Positions 48,060-60,439 of a stretch of 64,000 bases of DNA are shown in pieces. The notes under the pieces are model-generated. The model did not search any database. It worked only from the letters and a program-made list of their open reading frames with translations, and was not told the DNA's origin. The stretch lies in contig NC_052619.1 of assembly GCF_016545825.1 (NCBI RefSeq), positions 40,639,682 to 40,703,681 of the forward strand, written 5' to 3'. Made by a program: the position numbers and the translations under genes. This DNA is from Eucalyptus grandis (taxonomy: Eukaryota; Streptophyta; Magnoliopsida; Myrtales; Myrtaceae). Numbering within the stretch: position 1 is the stretch's first letter; each line of letters starts with the position of its first letter.

Positions 48060-48250
48060 TCTAAATTAGAAGAAATAATTATATTGATCTTGCAATAACA
48101 TTAACATAATATATACGAGTGATTAGCTTTGAGTGATCTTATTGCAATTATCACCATCCACGAAGAAGAAGAACCACGATGAAGTCCACGTACATAGTTT
48201 TATATGTTTGGTCAGTGGTTAAGATTCTCAAATTGTCACTCTCTCGGGCC

Positions 48251-48258
48251 TATAAATA
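48251..48258 (+). promoter_or_regulatory. TATA box of CEP copy B
   Basis: TATAAATA in the same context as in copy A, 124 bp before the ATG at 48375. Confidence 0.72.
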
Positions 48259-48374
48259 GCAATGCGGATTTCAAGTGCTTCTCATTCCGTCGACTATATT
48301 CCGACTTACCTATTTCTTCTCATTGCTTGCTTCAAAGTAGAAAATCAAACTTCCTTTTCCACACTTCTCTGGCT

Positions 48375-48849
48375 ATGGCTGATCTCCAAGTCATATCGAT
48401 ATTTGTGATAATTTTCACCTTCATTGCGTTCGATGCAATTCTAACTTCTGAGGGAAGGTCGATAAAATCGGCATGGGAGGACGAACTCCGTGCAATTAAT
48501 TACGACCAAATGCACAAACAAGCAGCACAATTTCTCACTCCGAGTCAGTCTCCTACGAACGATGATCATTTTGATGAGGGGGGAGGAGATGGTTCCGTCG
48601 CCTATTGCACATGATCAGGCGGCCAGTTTGGGCAAGTCAGAAGCACTGTTCAAGGGTGATTTCCTCCCCGCAACCCCTGGGAGCAGCCCCGGATTGGGCC
48701 ATTATTTCATTGGCTTAAAGAAGGAAACTGTTCTACCGAAAGCTCCGAGGGAAACGCTAATCGTTACAAAGACACCAGATGATATCGAAGGCAAGGGTCA
48801 CAGCCCCGGTGTCGGCCATGCTTTTCAGAATGAGGAACCAAAAGCCTAA
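48375..48849 (+). pseudogene. CEP precursor, copy B, with +1 frameshift in a G-run
   Basis: The signal peptide and first ~69 residues are almost identical to copy A. At 48578-48583 there are six G where copy A has five (39409-39413). The frame therefore shifts and ends at 48614 after 79 residues, before any CEP domain. The remaining sequence stays open in the shifted frame to the stop at 48849 and encodes two CEP units, DFLPATPGSSPGLGH and DIEGKGHSPGVGH, the latter two residues shorter than usual. Both end in SPG.GH and so are closer to the CEP consensus than copy A. The single homopolymer lesion and well-kept downstream peptides suggest a very recent mutation or a sequencing/assembly error; otherwise the copy makes only a truncated product. 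The promoter is intact. Confidence 0.8.
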
Positions 48850-49284
48850 ATACTTCAAAATTGAATGTCAAAGCAGTGTTATGTAAGTCCTGTCAATTCT
48901 AGTTCAGTTAGGTCTCATGTCCCAAAATGTTATTCTTCAGTTCCTGAGGACATGGTTCTGCTGGGTGTGTGTAAAAATATCAGTCAATTTGGTATTGAAC
49001 TATGTGATTATTTAATGAAAAATAATGAGGTTTCTTTAGAAATTAACTGCTCTATCATATGCGTTGCATGTTTTACGATATTCCAGTTCTCCGTTGTGCT
49101 ACTTCCTTCTCAATCTTTCCCTACGTTATGTTGTGGCCAGGAAAAGTGTCAGGACATAAGTTTTTGGTGTTATATTCAGATTTTAAATGGGAAATAACCA
49201 GTTGAATGATGGGCAGAGATTTAGCATAAAAATGGTTGAACCTCGTACAAAAACAACACAACTACTTTGTAAGAGTTTTTCTAA

Positions 49285-49715
49285 TGTGAACTACATTAAT
49301 TGATATAATAACTTACCGTTTTACGGAATTAGTCTAATAAGGTGAGATAGAAAATTCTTAAATAGATGAATATGGGGTTGGCTAGTGTAAACCGAGTTAA
49401 GTTAGGCTTGTAATGAGACAGCCTCGTTGAAAACTCTATAAATAATATTCAAGTCCATCTTCTAACCCCAATACACATAATTATTCTTACATAAGGAGTG
49501 TTTACTAAACACTAAAGATGAAGGGTGGTCTCATTGAGCCAGTGATGCATAGAAAATTGAAGAGAAGTACTTGTACTTAAATCGTTACTTTTTTGCATCA
49601 AGAACGATGGATTTTTGACACAAATGTATTAATCTTTTTACTTGATTATATGTATTATTATCTAACTATGGAAACCGTGGGATTGCGTTTTCGCATCTTA
49701 CATGTGGTAATAGAG
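49285..49715 (+). mobile_element. Degenerate Ty1/copia-type LTR with primer-binding site
   Basis: A candidate LTR runs from TGTGAACTAC (49285) to TTACA (49702), about 418 bp, with TATAAATA at 49437-49444. Two bases later TGGTAATAGAG (49705) resembles the copia PBS complementary to initiator tRNA-Met (TGGTATCAGAG). The 3' LTR and pol were not recognised downstream. Confidence 0.45.
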
Positions 49716-51209
49716 TTTCTATGACTAAAACACGGATGTATAGCTTTTGCCCTTTTTTCGTGATTTTTTGTATAGCAAAAATCGATTTTAATTATATAAA
49801 TAGAAAGAGCTCATTAAGATGAGAAAAATCGTAGGTGGCGTGTTCTTAGGGTAAGCTGCGCGTGGCTAGGCGCCACTAGGTGGCGGTGTGCATCAAGCAC
49901 ACACCCCAACACACCCTCATGCACGAGCAAATCTAGTGCATACACTACACGCGCTAAAGTTGACATCATGATGACGTTAGTAATTCAGCGACCTGAATCC
50001 ATTTACCTAACTCGATTGACCCAGTGACCTGACTCGAAATCCGACCATTCATCCACCCGAACTAGTTTACCCTTGATTAGGCCGATCAACTGGTCGAACT
50101 GTTATCGCTCAAACTAGAAAATGGGCCTAGGAACGCCCACATGTATGCTCCACGTGCTGCACACTTAGGTGCCATGTGTGGGTGCTTGCGGCCTCCAATC
50201 GGTATGTGGTCGACGGTTGTGTGCTCATACGAAGATATTCTATAGCTCACATGAATATCATCACACAAAAAAATGCGTAGAACATTGATTCATTAATAAC
50301 ATAGATAAAGTTTAACATGTGTCAATGAATTGAGTAATGTAATTAGCATGACATGTAATTTTAGTGAAAAATTGCTTCTATCATCATATCTAAAATTACA
50401 TGTATACAGTAAATGTGAGACATAAAGTTTATATCACTATTATGAGAGAGTTTCAAGGATTCAATCGAGTTATGACTGCCAAAGTGGCATACTTTTTGAG
50501 AAATATCGGTCTCATATAATAAAGGGATGTCTCATGTACTAATGCATTGTTGTAATCCCAAAAGAGGTGATTGTGTATTAGTTCATGAAGGGATATATGT
50601 ACAATAAATGGTTGAGGAATAACTGATCCTAATGATTCATACACCAAAAATGTGATAATTCACAAACGTTGGAACAAGTTCTCATGGCCGTTGTCATGTG
50701 GAAAGTCCATAATTGCATATTATGTATTATGCCGAAAGATTATCATGTGATGATGTATGTAACTCTCTGGATGTGTACTTGTACAGTTTCAAGTCGCACA
50801 ATTCTCACATAATACTAATCATATACATTGTTAGTTATTTTAGTCATATTATCTGTAATCAATAGCTCAATAACTATTGAGGTTCAAACTTTAAGTAGTG
50901 GAAAGATGATTTTCTGTTTGAGGTGGAGTTGGTAGAAGTTCAAATTGCTCTTATAAAGGATAGGTAGGTAGATCACACCACCGATGGTACAAAATTCCAG
51001 AAAGCACATTTCTTGTTTGGAAAGATAGCAATCAGATTTGCTTGTTATCCATAAAACTTTCCATTTAAGAAGACTTGAAAAGTGATTTACCAGCCGATTG
51101 CACTACTAAAACATTGATAGAATCCTTTGTGGCTTGAAATTGTGTCTTGTTTAATGTCGAAATTAGGACACATCTACAAGGACTTTTTAACGTAAGGTAT
51201 TATGGTACT
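49716..51209. other. Retrotransposon-derived, non-coding
   Basis: Probably the remains of the internal region downstream of the LTR/PBS at 49285-49715. A tRNA-Met PBS leads into leader-like sequence, but no gag or pol motif is readable. The solo LTR at 51215 is inserted at its right side; the target duplication TATGA occupies 51210-51214. Confidence 0.4.
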
Positions 51210-51214
51210 TATGA

Positions 51215-54200
51215 TGTGACATTCTGAAATTCAAGCCCTTTGAAGGATGAATGAATGTAAATTTCATCAATGCATTGTTGGTTGATCTCACTAAGAATTG
51301 ATTACTCCTGAGATACTGACCTTGAAGGGAAAGGTTAATGAGGATAGAACTCGTACGACTAAAGAACTTGACCTGGGAAAATGACTTGACTGTAAGACTT
51401 GCGTGAGGACAATCTTGTAGATAGGCAGGCCGTTTCAAGGATGACTAGAAGTCGATTCGCGGATAGAACATAATGGAACAACGGAGGATTCCATTTAATG
51501 TTATCGAGCCCGCGAATGACCCTAAGTCGATCCTCAATAATCATGTACTTTGAAATAAGAATCTATCATCCGCAATTTCATGTAGTCAAGGACATCCATG
51601 TGTTGAGATGTCTTGAACGTGGTTTGGCATGAGTTGATTATGTATGAATCCTCAAAGCTGCCTATCAGTCTGAGTTGTACCCAAAATGGCATTAGAGCAA
51701 AATTGACATGGCATGAGAACCCAATATTGGATTTCAAATTATCGAGAATATCCAAGACCGACTTTGGATGATGCGACTTCGATAGTCAGTAGTGCCAGGT
51801 AAGCCGAGTGTAGGGAAAAAGGACTTACAGTTCGAAAAAGCGAGCCCATGAGGACGTCAGCCGAGCAAAGCTAGTGTGGGCCTTAGGCACAAGGTGGGAC
51901 AACCACCATGGAAGGCCTAAGGCAAGCAAATGAGCCCATTGGGCCCAATCCACTATTTTCTCTTCCAAGCCCATTACCTAGCCTTAAGCCCATTTGAACC
52001 CAATCAATTCCCGAGCCCATTCTTATTCATTTCCAAGCTCATTTCTTAGGCCCGCCTATCAATTTCGGCCCAAGGACAGATTGTTAATTTGTGCAAGGTA
52101 GAAATGACCAAATTGCCCCTAAAAGTATTTTGATAATGGCAAAGGAAGAGAGAGAAAGATGAGGTCATGTACATGGGGATTTGGGGCATGCTTTTTGGCC
52201 TTCTAGAAGAATGCAATAGCCCTCACATAACTCTCTCTCTCTCTCCCCTCCTTCGGCCCTCTCTCAACCTCTCTCTCTCTCCTTGTTTTCCCTTTCTTTT
52301 TCCTTATGCTCCAGTAGACCTTCTTGGGAAAAGCTGAGTTGATTCTTGCCTTCCCGTACAAACCAACTTCCGTGCCACCCACCACTGTGCTTAAGACACC
52401 CAAACCGTCCGCCTTGACTTGGCCGTTTGCCCGTCGGAGTCGCCGGATGACCCGCCGGCCGGCCAAAAGCCAGCGGCAGTATGACCACTTGGCCTTATTC
52501 TGCTCCAATTGACCTTCTTGCGAAAACTTGAGTTGTTTATTGCCTTACTGTGAGAATCAGTGCATGCTCCACCCATCACTATGTCCAGGAGGCCCAGACC
52601 TTACAGATGAGCTCAGCCACTCGCCGAACATAGCCGCCGGCCCGACCCATTAGTCAACGAGAAGCCACCGCTCGCTAAACCACCTGAAGTTCACCCGATT
52701 TCACTTGTTTCACATTTTCAGCCCGTTTTCTCCCATTTTGACCAAGCTTTTACCCAACCCCGCTACCAGTCACTTCCCCTTGACCCCTTAGTGCTGCCAA
52801 TTGTCAGCCAACCCCTCGCCGGAGCTCTGGCCAAGCCATTCAACCTCTCTCATCCTCTAGCTGTTCGGTTTTTAGAGTTGCTATGGGAAGCAGAGCTTGT
52901 GGTTGTTGTTCCAGCCCTAGGACTGCCTTGGATCATCGTGGTTGAGGTCCCAGTGTGTAACCTTCGTTGTTGCCACCGCGTCCATCTCTCCGGCCTGTTT
53001 AATGGGTGAGCTTAGCTCCTAATCCACCAATTAGAGCCTAAACTTGCTTAGGGTTGGTTTAATTAGTGTTAGTTCTAGTGGTTAGATAGATGGTTAGGAT
53101 TAGTTTAGCTTAATCTCACTTTATTTTCTTAATGTGGCTTATGTGGTTAATTAAACATGTTTAGCTTTAATTGATTGGTTGTTTAATTTAATTATTTTTA
53201 ATGATTTTTGGATTTAATTTATTAATTATTGAATTCTGGAATTTCACTATTCACGATGTTCACAAGTTACTATTGTTCACGAACACTAATAAGGAATTAC
53301 TGTTAATGCAGCACTGTTTACCTGAGAATGAAAAATGTATAATTTCATGTGTTTTGATCTTATCAGGTGATTTGAGTGTATAAATGTATGGACATCCACA
53401 TGCATAGAGTGATTTTCACAAAAAAAAAAAAAAAAAGGAATAATGGATTGTTTGAGGGACACTGGATATGAATTACTTTTATGAGAGAAGGAATTGAGGA
53501 GGTATGTTTGCATGATCATATGTTGGACCGTCATCCAATGGGATTTTAGGGGCGATACTCGGTGGGAGTCGGAAGCCAGTCGCAATAGATTATGGACCGA
53601 TGATCCATTTTGGGATACCGTCTAAATGGGAGTGTTAGACGAAGCCGTGCTTGACAGGGCGAGATGAAGTGCAATCTTTTTATTGGTAGCCCGGTGGGAG
53701 TCGAATGTGCACTGACTAGAAAGTTAGCCATGGCTAGGAGGTCATTATTATCTAGAGCACGCATGAGTTTTAAGGTGGATGAGCACTAATTGGAAAGTTA
53801 GCTATGGCCGATAGGTCATTAGTAACTGGAGCACGCGTGATGGTTGAGTTGGTTGGGCCTTATTATAAGATAAAATTATGTGGTGCGGTATGTGACATGT
53901 CATAATGATTTTACCTTATAATCAAGACACATGTGATCGATTAATGCATGATAGGTGGCACACTAAAGTGCAAGAAAGAGTATGAGAATCATGGCATCAT
54001 TGTTTTGACTGTGCATGAGTGAATCACATTGTTTATGGCACGCGTGCATGAATCGATAACGTGTAAGGTGTGGCAATAGCCAAGTGAGATCACTTGTGAT
54101 ATGACTCGTATGTGATTGATGATTCGTATCATCTAATGACCATATGCATTGCGTGTATTGTGTCGAGATTCAACGTGCAGGGTATGGCATATTAGGTAAG

Positions 54201-55135
54201 GTTGCATGCGAACTGACTATGTAGTTAGCGGTTGACCTTGGTTGTTGTGATTTGTTGGTTGTTAGTCGTGGTTTCTTTGTGGGGTGGTTTTGGAGAGATA
54301 CCCTGAGTTAAGTTAGTGTTCTAAACGGGGGCTTAGGGGAGGACTCACTAAGATTTATATCTCATTGGTTATTGCATAACCACTTTCAGGTCCTTAGGAT
54401 GACACTTCCACCAATGAGGTTCGGTATCCTAAGGACTGGGATACTATCGTGACACACCACGGCTTTCTGAGACAATCACATCTGTACAAGAAGTATCTCT
54501 CCACTATCTAGGTGGATGAGGGACCATGGCAATGGATACCCCCATAGGTTATTGGCGTGGTTCATATGGGATGGAGATATGTTGCTCAATCCTTTGAAAG
54601 GTTTTGACAGGCCTCTTAGTAGGGGCTCTAAGGATGTTGACTAGGATCCCATTGAGTTGGACCCTCATGATGGTGCAGTGGAGAATCATGGCCCCTCTTC
54701 ACTAGCAAATGACCCATACAGCTCCAACTTTGAATCGATGGAGTTTGAGTCCACCAGCTCTGAGTGACTGTAATGTCGAGCCTGATGGTTCTTTTTGGTG
54801 TACAGTTAGGTTAGCCTAGACTAGTCTCTTTTTGGTCTGGCTTAGAGGATGGATCGGCCCCTCTGTTGGGCTTGTAAATCGGAAACGATCCTTCGTAGGT
54901 TAATCCAATGTAAAAATTGTATATATATGAGTAGAGGTTGTGTTTCTGTTGTTCATCTCACTATCCCTATTTGATTGTTTGATTGTCTGTTGATGGGGAG
55001 ATGGTTCGTTTTCCGCTTGCGCATAATGAAAGATTAAAAATGAAGGGTTGGCAATGAGTCCTAGGACATCGCTTTCTATCTACCAAGGAATGGGTTGTTG
55101 CATGCCCAGGGTTCGGGCCGTGACATATCGTGACA
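51215..55135 (+). mobile_element. Solo LTR (3.92 kb) with 5-bp target duplication
   Basis: It starts TGTGACATTCTGAAATTCAAG and ends GGGCCGTGACATATCGTGACA. It is flanked by perfect TATGA copies at 51210-51214 and 55136-55140. No internal domain is present, so it is a solo LTR of a long-LTR (Ty3/gypsy-type, inferred) element on the plus strand. It contains a CT-rich tract (52230-52300) and a GC-richer block (52370-52700), followed by an intron-like region. Short open frames inside have no domain. It is related in its first bases to the minus-strand solo LTR at 27746-31503 and shows similar architecture to 58166-60439. Confidence 0.82.
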
Positions 55136-55140
55136 TATGA

Positions 55141-57008
55141 GGTTAGGGATTACGTCCTAAGAATGGTACATATAATGTCCAAAAATCATACTCATAAAAG
55201 AACTCATGAAATCACTTATCATTTTGACAATTTGAGTCTTAAGATAAAATCTTTCAAGAATGATTGATGATTGTTACTTCTTTTTAGAAAGAAATGTCAC
55301 ATAAACATGAACTACAGCAAATATATAAAACTTAGTTGTCCAAGCGTGAGCTTGTAATTAATGATTCTTTGGTATTATTTATAAATTCAATACCTATCAT
55401 ATGCTCGTCTAGTTCACTATGGCTAGATAGTAGTTAGTAAATATGTTGTTTCCCGTAAGGGGATTGATAATGTGACATCTCAGAACATCACTCGACATAT
55501 GTTTATCATATTATTACTTTCTTTTAATGTGTAGAAGCGAAAACAAATATTTACGAATATTCTTTTAACAATTAAAGCCTTACAAATATAACCTAACATA
55601 CTTATGCTTCTTTTATTTATGCCACGTATCAATTCACACAACTTCATTACATTTTGAGCGAAAGATAGAAGTCTGGGTAGGCATAGGGGTGGGGGACAAA
55701 AGTCTAGGCAAAGGTATGCAAACCTATCTTCATACTATACTATATTACCAAAAGTCTGCCCATACAAATGTTCAAAATGAAGTCATAGGTCAATAACCTC
55801 TCCATTTGCTACGTCTTTGTCATCTAGATCGAAGCCATTCAACTAACCAACTAACTCACCATCAGGGTTCTAGTATCAGGCAACGAACCAAAAAGGAATA
55901 CATTCTAGACTTTGGTTTAAGCATACTTTTATAAAAAATAAAAAAATAAAAACTCCATTATACATAAGAGCTCCATAGAGCAAAAGTTGAGGGGTATCCA
56001 ACCTACAGTTCGAAAAATAAAAGAGATGAGCCGAAGCCCAACAAATGAAATTTTTAGTTTTAAGTTAGAAAAATTCTCTTATCACTTCACTCGATATATA
56101 AAAAATGAATACATAATCATCCGATAAATATGATACAAACATAAATAGACATTACATTTGTCACGCCCCGATCCTCGAGCATGTGCCCATCCCTCGGTGG
56201 TCAATTTAAATGTGACGTCCCGAGACACATCACCAACTCATTGATTTGAATGCGCATGCGGAAGCATATAAATAAATCCTCAGATAGCACAAAGATGAGA
56301 TAGAAAAGTAAGACCACAATTTCACAATCACAACACACCTTTAAACACAACTGACTAGTTTATATACAATACTAATCTAAATACAAAAGTCTACAAAAGC
56401 TCGATTCTCAAAACGAAATTGTCCTAAGATCAGCTAGCTAGACTCATTTGCCAATTCTTTGATCTCCACAAGCTCCGGGGGCTCGGGTCCTCCATCACAC
56501 CATCGGGAGGATTTTCTCATTTAGAGTAGCATCAACTACCGCACCGGGGATTTTAAAACTCCTAAGGGGACCTACCCTGAATCCATTGGGTTCATAGCAA
56601 AACCACGCTCGGAAACGATGAGGTGCCCTATGAGGTAGGTCCTCTTTGACCCAAATGGTGGTCACTACCAGTTCATAAACTTCTGGGATCGGAGTAGCTA
56701 AAAACCTGCTTAGTAACCCTCATAGGTCGGCCAAAATGCTCTAAAGGAGTAGCCATCTAAGGACTTGAAAGGGTTTAGCCCACGACAGGATGGGACAATG
56801 TTTTAGCAAGTTCACTTCTAAACTCCGACTAGGAATGAAATACGCCTAAAGGTAGTTTATGCACACACAAAACGGAGGACTTACCTTGCCTTAGTTCCTC
56901 CCTACAAGTTAATATAATTCATATATTCAACTAATTAATTCAATCCAAATCATAGATCAACTTAGTCAATCGACTCAATTTGACAGAAACAATCTAATCC
57001 ACACTATC
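55141..57008. mobile_element. LTR fragments of long-LTR retrotransposons
   Basis: LTR-start-like sequences TGTGACATCTCAGAAC (about 55478) and TGTGACGTCCCGAGAC (about 56212) occur. Between them, GTCACGCCCCGATCCTCGAG (about 56161) resembles the opposite terminus of such LTRs. The pieces share words and layout but lack matched ends, so these are nested fragments. No coding region is supported. Confidence 0.45.
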
Positions 57009-58165
57009 TGTGACATCCTAAAATTTCATTCTGTTTTCAACTGAATAAATTAGGCTTTTTATTGACGCACCTATAGTGTTGTTCTTAGAGCTTATCACTC
57101 TTGAGATAATTAGATGATTTGGAAAAGTCATTAAGGAATTTTAATGCAATAGACTTGAGGATTTGACTAGGAATCGACTACTCGACCGTGTTCATCTGTA
57201 TAGATCATTACGGCATAGTTAAAGATCAACTAGAGATCATAGATAGGTCGACTCAGCTGAGATGTGGCTAAACGTGGGTGATTTCACTAAATTGCAAAAT
57301 TCTGGGCAATTCGCACTAAATTGATTTTTCTATTGTTTTTTTGTCCTGTGTTCGTATTTGAATTCTCGAGATTTTCACAACCACTAAGAGTCGTCAATGT
57401 GTCAAAGAGGTTTATTGTGGCTCGAAGAAAATCGACCATAGGTCATTTGCACTAAAAATTTCTAAAAGCCTCCCGATCGCCTAGGTTATGCTAAAATCGC
57501 GCCATATTGAAATTATCACAAATTTGAATCCGATTTTAGAAATTGAAATTTTTGTTATGTCACAAGTCATTTTAGGAATATCGACTCAGTCTCCGAAGAT
57601 TTTTCTACAAACCAAGACTTTTTGGGAAAAAAGTCGAGGTATGGTCGTTTTCGTCTGGAAAATTCAGAGGACTGCTTTTGATCGTTAAATTGGGAAGCAA
57701 GACGGTTCTATTAGGCGAGAAAAAATGTCAATTTGATCAAGGACTCGACGATTAGATTTCTCAAGGCCGAATTGAGTTGATTCATGAAGTAATGGAGTCC
57801 AATTTGGGAGAAATTAATTCAAAATTCGTGTGCTCCCATGGACCCAACTTTTGGACCAACTCACTCTTCCAGAATATGGCTCTTTAGTCTAGAAAATGGA
57901 CAGTGGTGGACAGCAAGCAAGGTGGGCTAAGTTGGAGGGAGCAAAGAGATAAGAAAGAGACATGGTGGCCCCCTTAGCCAAAATTGTCTCCCCCTCCCTC
58001 TCTCCTCTTCACCGGTTGATCCTCTATCTCCCTCCATGCGTGCAAAGACCTCCAGCAGCCTAGAACACCAAACTAGCTAGCCCCAAGCCGCCATGCCACC
58101 TGTTCGAGCCCGCCAAGCTATTTAGAACTGCCACACGATGCCACTCGCACCAAGCGTCCCCCACG
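57009..58165 (+). mobile_element. 5' fragment of a long LTR, interrupted by a related LTR
   Basis: It begins TGTGACATCCTAAAATTTC. Its first ~700 bp align with the sequence from 58166 onward (shared words include ACCTATAGTGTTGTTCT, GAGATAA and CATTAAGG.ATTTTAAT.CAATAGACTTGAG). The fragment stops exactly where the second LTR start occurs, which suggests one LTR inserted into the other or that the LTR 5' ends recombined. Confidence 0.6.
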
Positions 58166-60439
58166 TGTGACATCTTGATTTTCAAGTTCTGATTTCGATT
58201 AGATAAGTTGGGCCTTTCATCGACATGCCTATAGTGTTGTTCTCTGATATGGCCACTCATGAGATAACTGACCTATCAGATGAAGCCATTAAGGGATTTT
58301 AATACAATAGACTTGAGAATTCGACAAGGAATTAACTGCTCAACCGTGCTACTTTGCAAGGATCATTACGGTGTAATTAAAAATCAACTGGAGACCAAAG
58401 ATAAGTCGATTCGACTGAGATTTGTGATCAAAGTGTGAGTGATTCCACCTGATTGTAAAATTCTCATCGATCGGCACTAAACCGATTTTCTGTCATTTTG
58501 GGTACCCTATATCCGTATTTGAAAACTTAGTTTTTTACAACTATCAAGAGTCGTCAATGTGCTGAAGAGGTACGTATGGTTCAAAGAAAATCAACCACGG
58601 GTTAATTGCACCAAAAATTCCTAAAAGCTATTCGGTAAGCCAAGTCACGCTAAAATCACGTCTGATTGAAATTAACCGCGGATTTGAATTTGATTTCAAA
58701 ATTTTAAAATTCTTTCATATCATAATCATTTTATGAACATTGACTCACCTTTCAAGGAATTTTCGTCGAGTTTGGGATTTTTACGGAAAATTGATGCGAA
58801 TGTTTCGGAAAACGAACGGAAATTCGAACTGGTCATTTTGAAGAGATTTTTGGCATTTGGTATGAGTGAATAGGTGAAGGGAATTTTGTGGGCTTTTTCC
58901 TCAACAAATCGGACCTCAATCGGAGAAGTTTGTTCAAAAATTTGGATTATGAGAAAAATGAAATAAAATTTAGATTTGAAAGAAATTCGTGGGATTGAGG
59001 GACCATCTTATTTTGGTCTTCAATTAGACTTCAAATCATGTAATTGGTGAAGAATTGGCCCTACGATGACTAATTGGCAAGTTACTTTGAAGTTGAGCAA
59101 ATTATAATCTTGGTTTTAATTTATTTTCTCCCTTTTTCCTTGGTCCCACTCGCACACCCCCTATCTAACCATTTCTTTTTCTCTCTCTCCTCCCTCTCTT
59201 CCATTCTCACACGTCTCTTATTTCCCCCTTTCTCTCTACCGACACTTTTCTTTTTCCTTTGTTGACTTGGACTACTCTATCTCTCAACCGCATGTCTCTC
59301 TCTCTCTTTTTTTCTTTCTTTCATTTGGACGATCACACTTGCAGCAGCCCCACTAACGCTTTCTCTCTCTCCCTCATGATCTCTCTTTCTCTTTACCTCT
59401 TAATTTCTACACGTTCATCCCCTTTGGTCAATGTCACTCCCCCTTACTTTCTTCTTCAAGCGTGCAGCTCATTCAACCTGGCTGCTTCTATTTTCTTTTA
59501 AATTTTTCCTCCACTAAATGCTACAGCTCGCCCATGTATTCCACTCAGTCAACACCCCACCAAAATCCCTCTCAACTTTGGTTTCGTTGACCCGCAACTC
59601 CTCTCCACGTCTGCAAAAGCCGATCGAAGCGACTACCCTCTCCACTTCGCAGCCCACACAGCAGCTCCGCTCGCCGAGCCCTAGCCACCATTCCTCAATC
59701 TCTCACCTGTTTCCCTCTCGGTCCACTCCATTCAATCACAAGAAGGCCCATCTCCATCAAAATAGCAAGGTTAGCATCGCAGGGGCAAAATTCCAGCCAA
59801 GTTGCAGACTTGCATGCCCGATTTCGGCTCGTTTCGAGCCCCCATTAGTGGTCCTACTTTAGGGTTTATCGGCCACTGTCACATCCCCATCATTTTGATA
59901 TGAGCGGATCGTTAATTAGGTGAGTTTAACTCACTAATCCTCGCTTAGTAGGTTAATGGTGCTTAGGGGTTGATTAGTTTAGGCTAAGATAAATTATGTG
60001 GTTAGATTATATTAAATTAGTGAATTTAATTATTTGCTTATGCATGTTAAGTGAATAGTTAGTGCAATTAGAGCTTAGACAAGCTCTAGTATTTTACTAG
60101 AGTGGTTCAATAATTTTACGAGCCTGTCTCAGCTTCTAATTAGACTTTTTAGGCCTAAGTCTAGTTATTGGTATTTAATTATTAATTTTCATATTTATTT
60201 ATTTATTTTCGAAAATTCAACCGGGACGGTTGGTGACCAGAATTTCATACTGGTTGCAGTAATGCTTTCTATTTATTTAATGGAGTACCGATTTATGAAA
60301 ATTGAACGTGATCAGTGAATATGGGAGATATCCCAAAATTGAGAAATATTGGTATTTGATGGGAAAATGACCGTGAGAGGTTGTGAGTGGACTATGCCAG
60401 TTGAACCGAGATTTGCCACAAAATTTGGAATCGATTGTG
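58166..60439 (+). mobile_element. Truncated long LTR related to the 51215 solo LTR
   Basis: It starts TGTGACATCTTGATTTTC. It contains a long CT-rich leader-like region (59140-59470) and an intron-like stretch (59900-60200) with the same layout as 52970-53200 of the solo LTR at 51215. The 3' terminus was not found; sequence of a different LTR family begins at 60440. Open frames of 60-114 codons in the CT-rich part are compositional. Confidence 0.55.

Larger units (their letters stand above)
47036..49255 (+). repeat. Segmental duplication, copy B (CEP locus)
   Basis: Direct repeat of 37813-40140. It starts in the run leading to AGCAATGAAACAAAAGAATC and ends after GATGGGCAGAGATTTAGC (about 49209-49226) plus a short fading stretch. 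It preserves the promoter, coding region and 3' region of the CEP gene, with the GA tract expanded relative to copy A. Confidence 0.9.

Noticed and set aside
59074..59862. Ser/Leu/Phe-rich open frames of 63 to 114 codons
   Set aside because: Compositional frames in the CT-rich leader of a truncated LTR.
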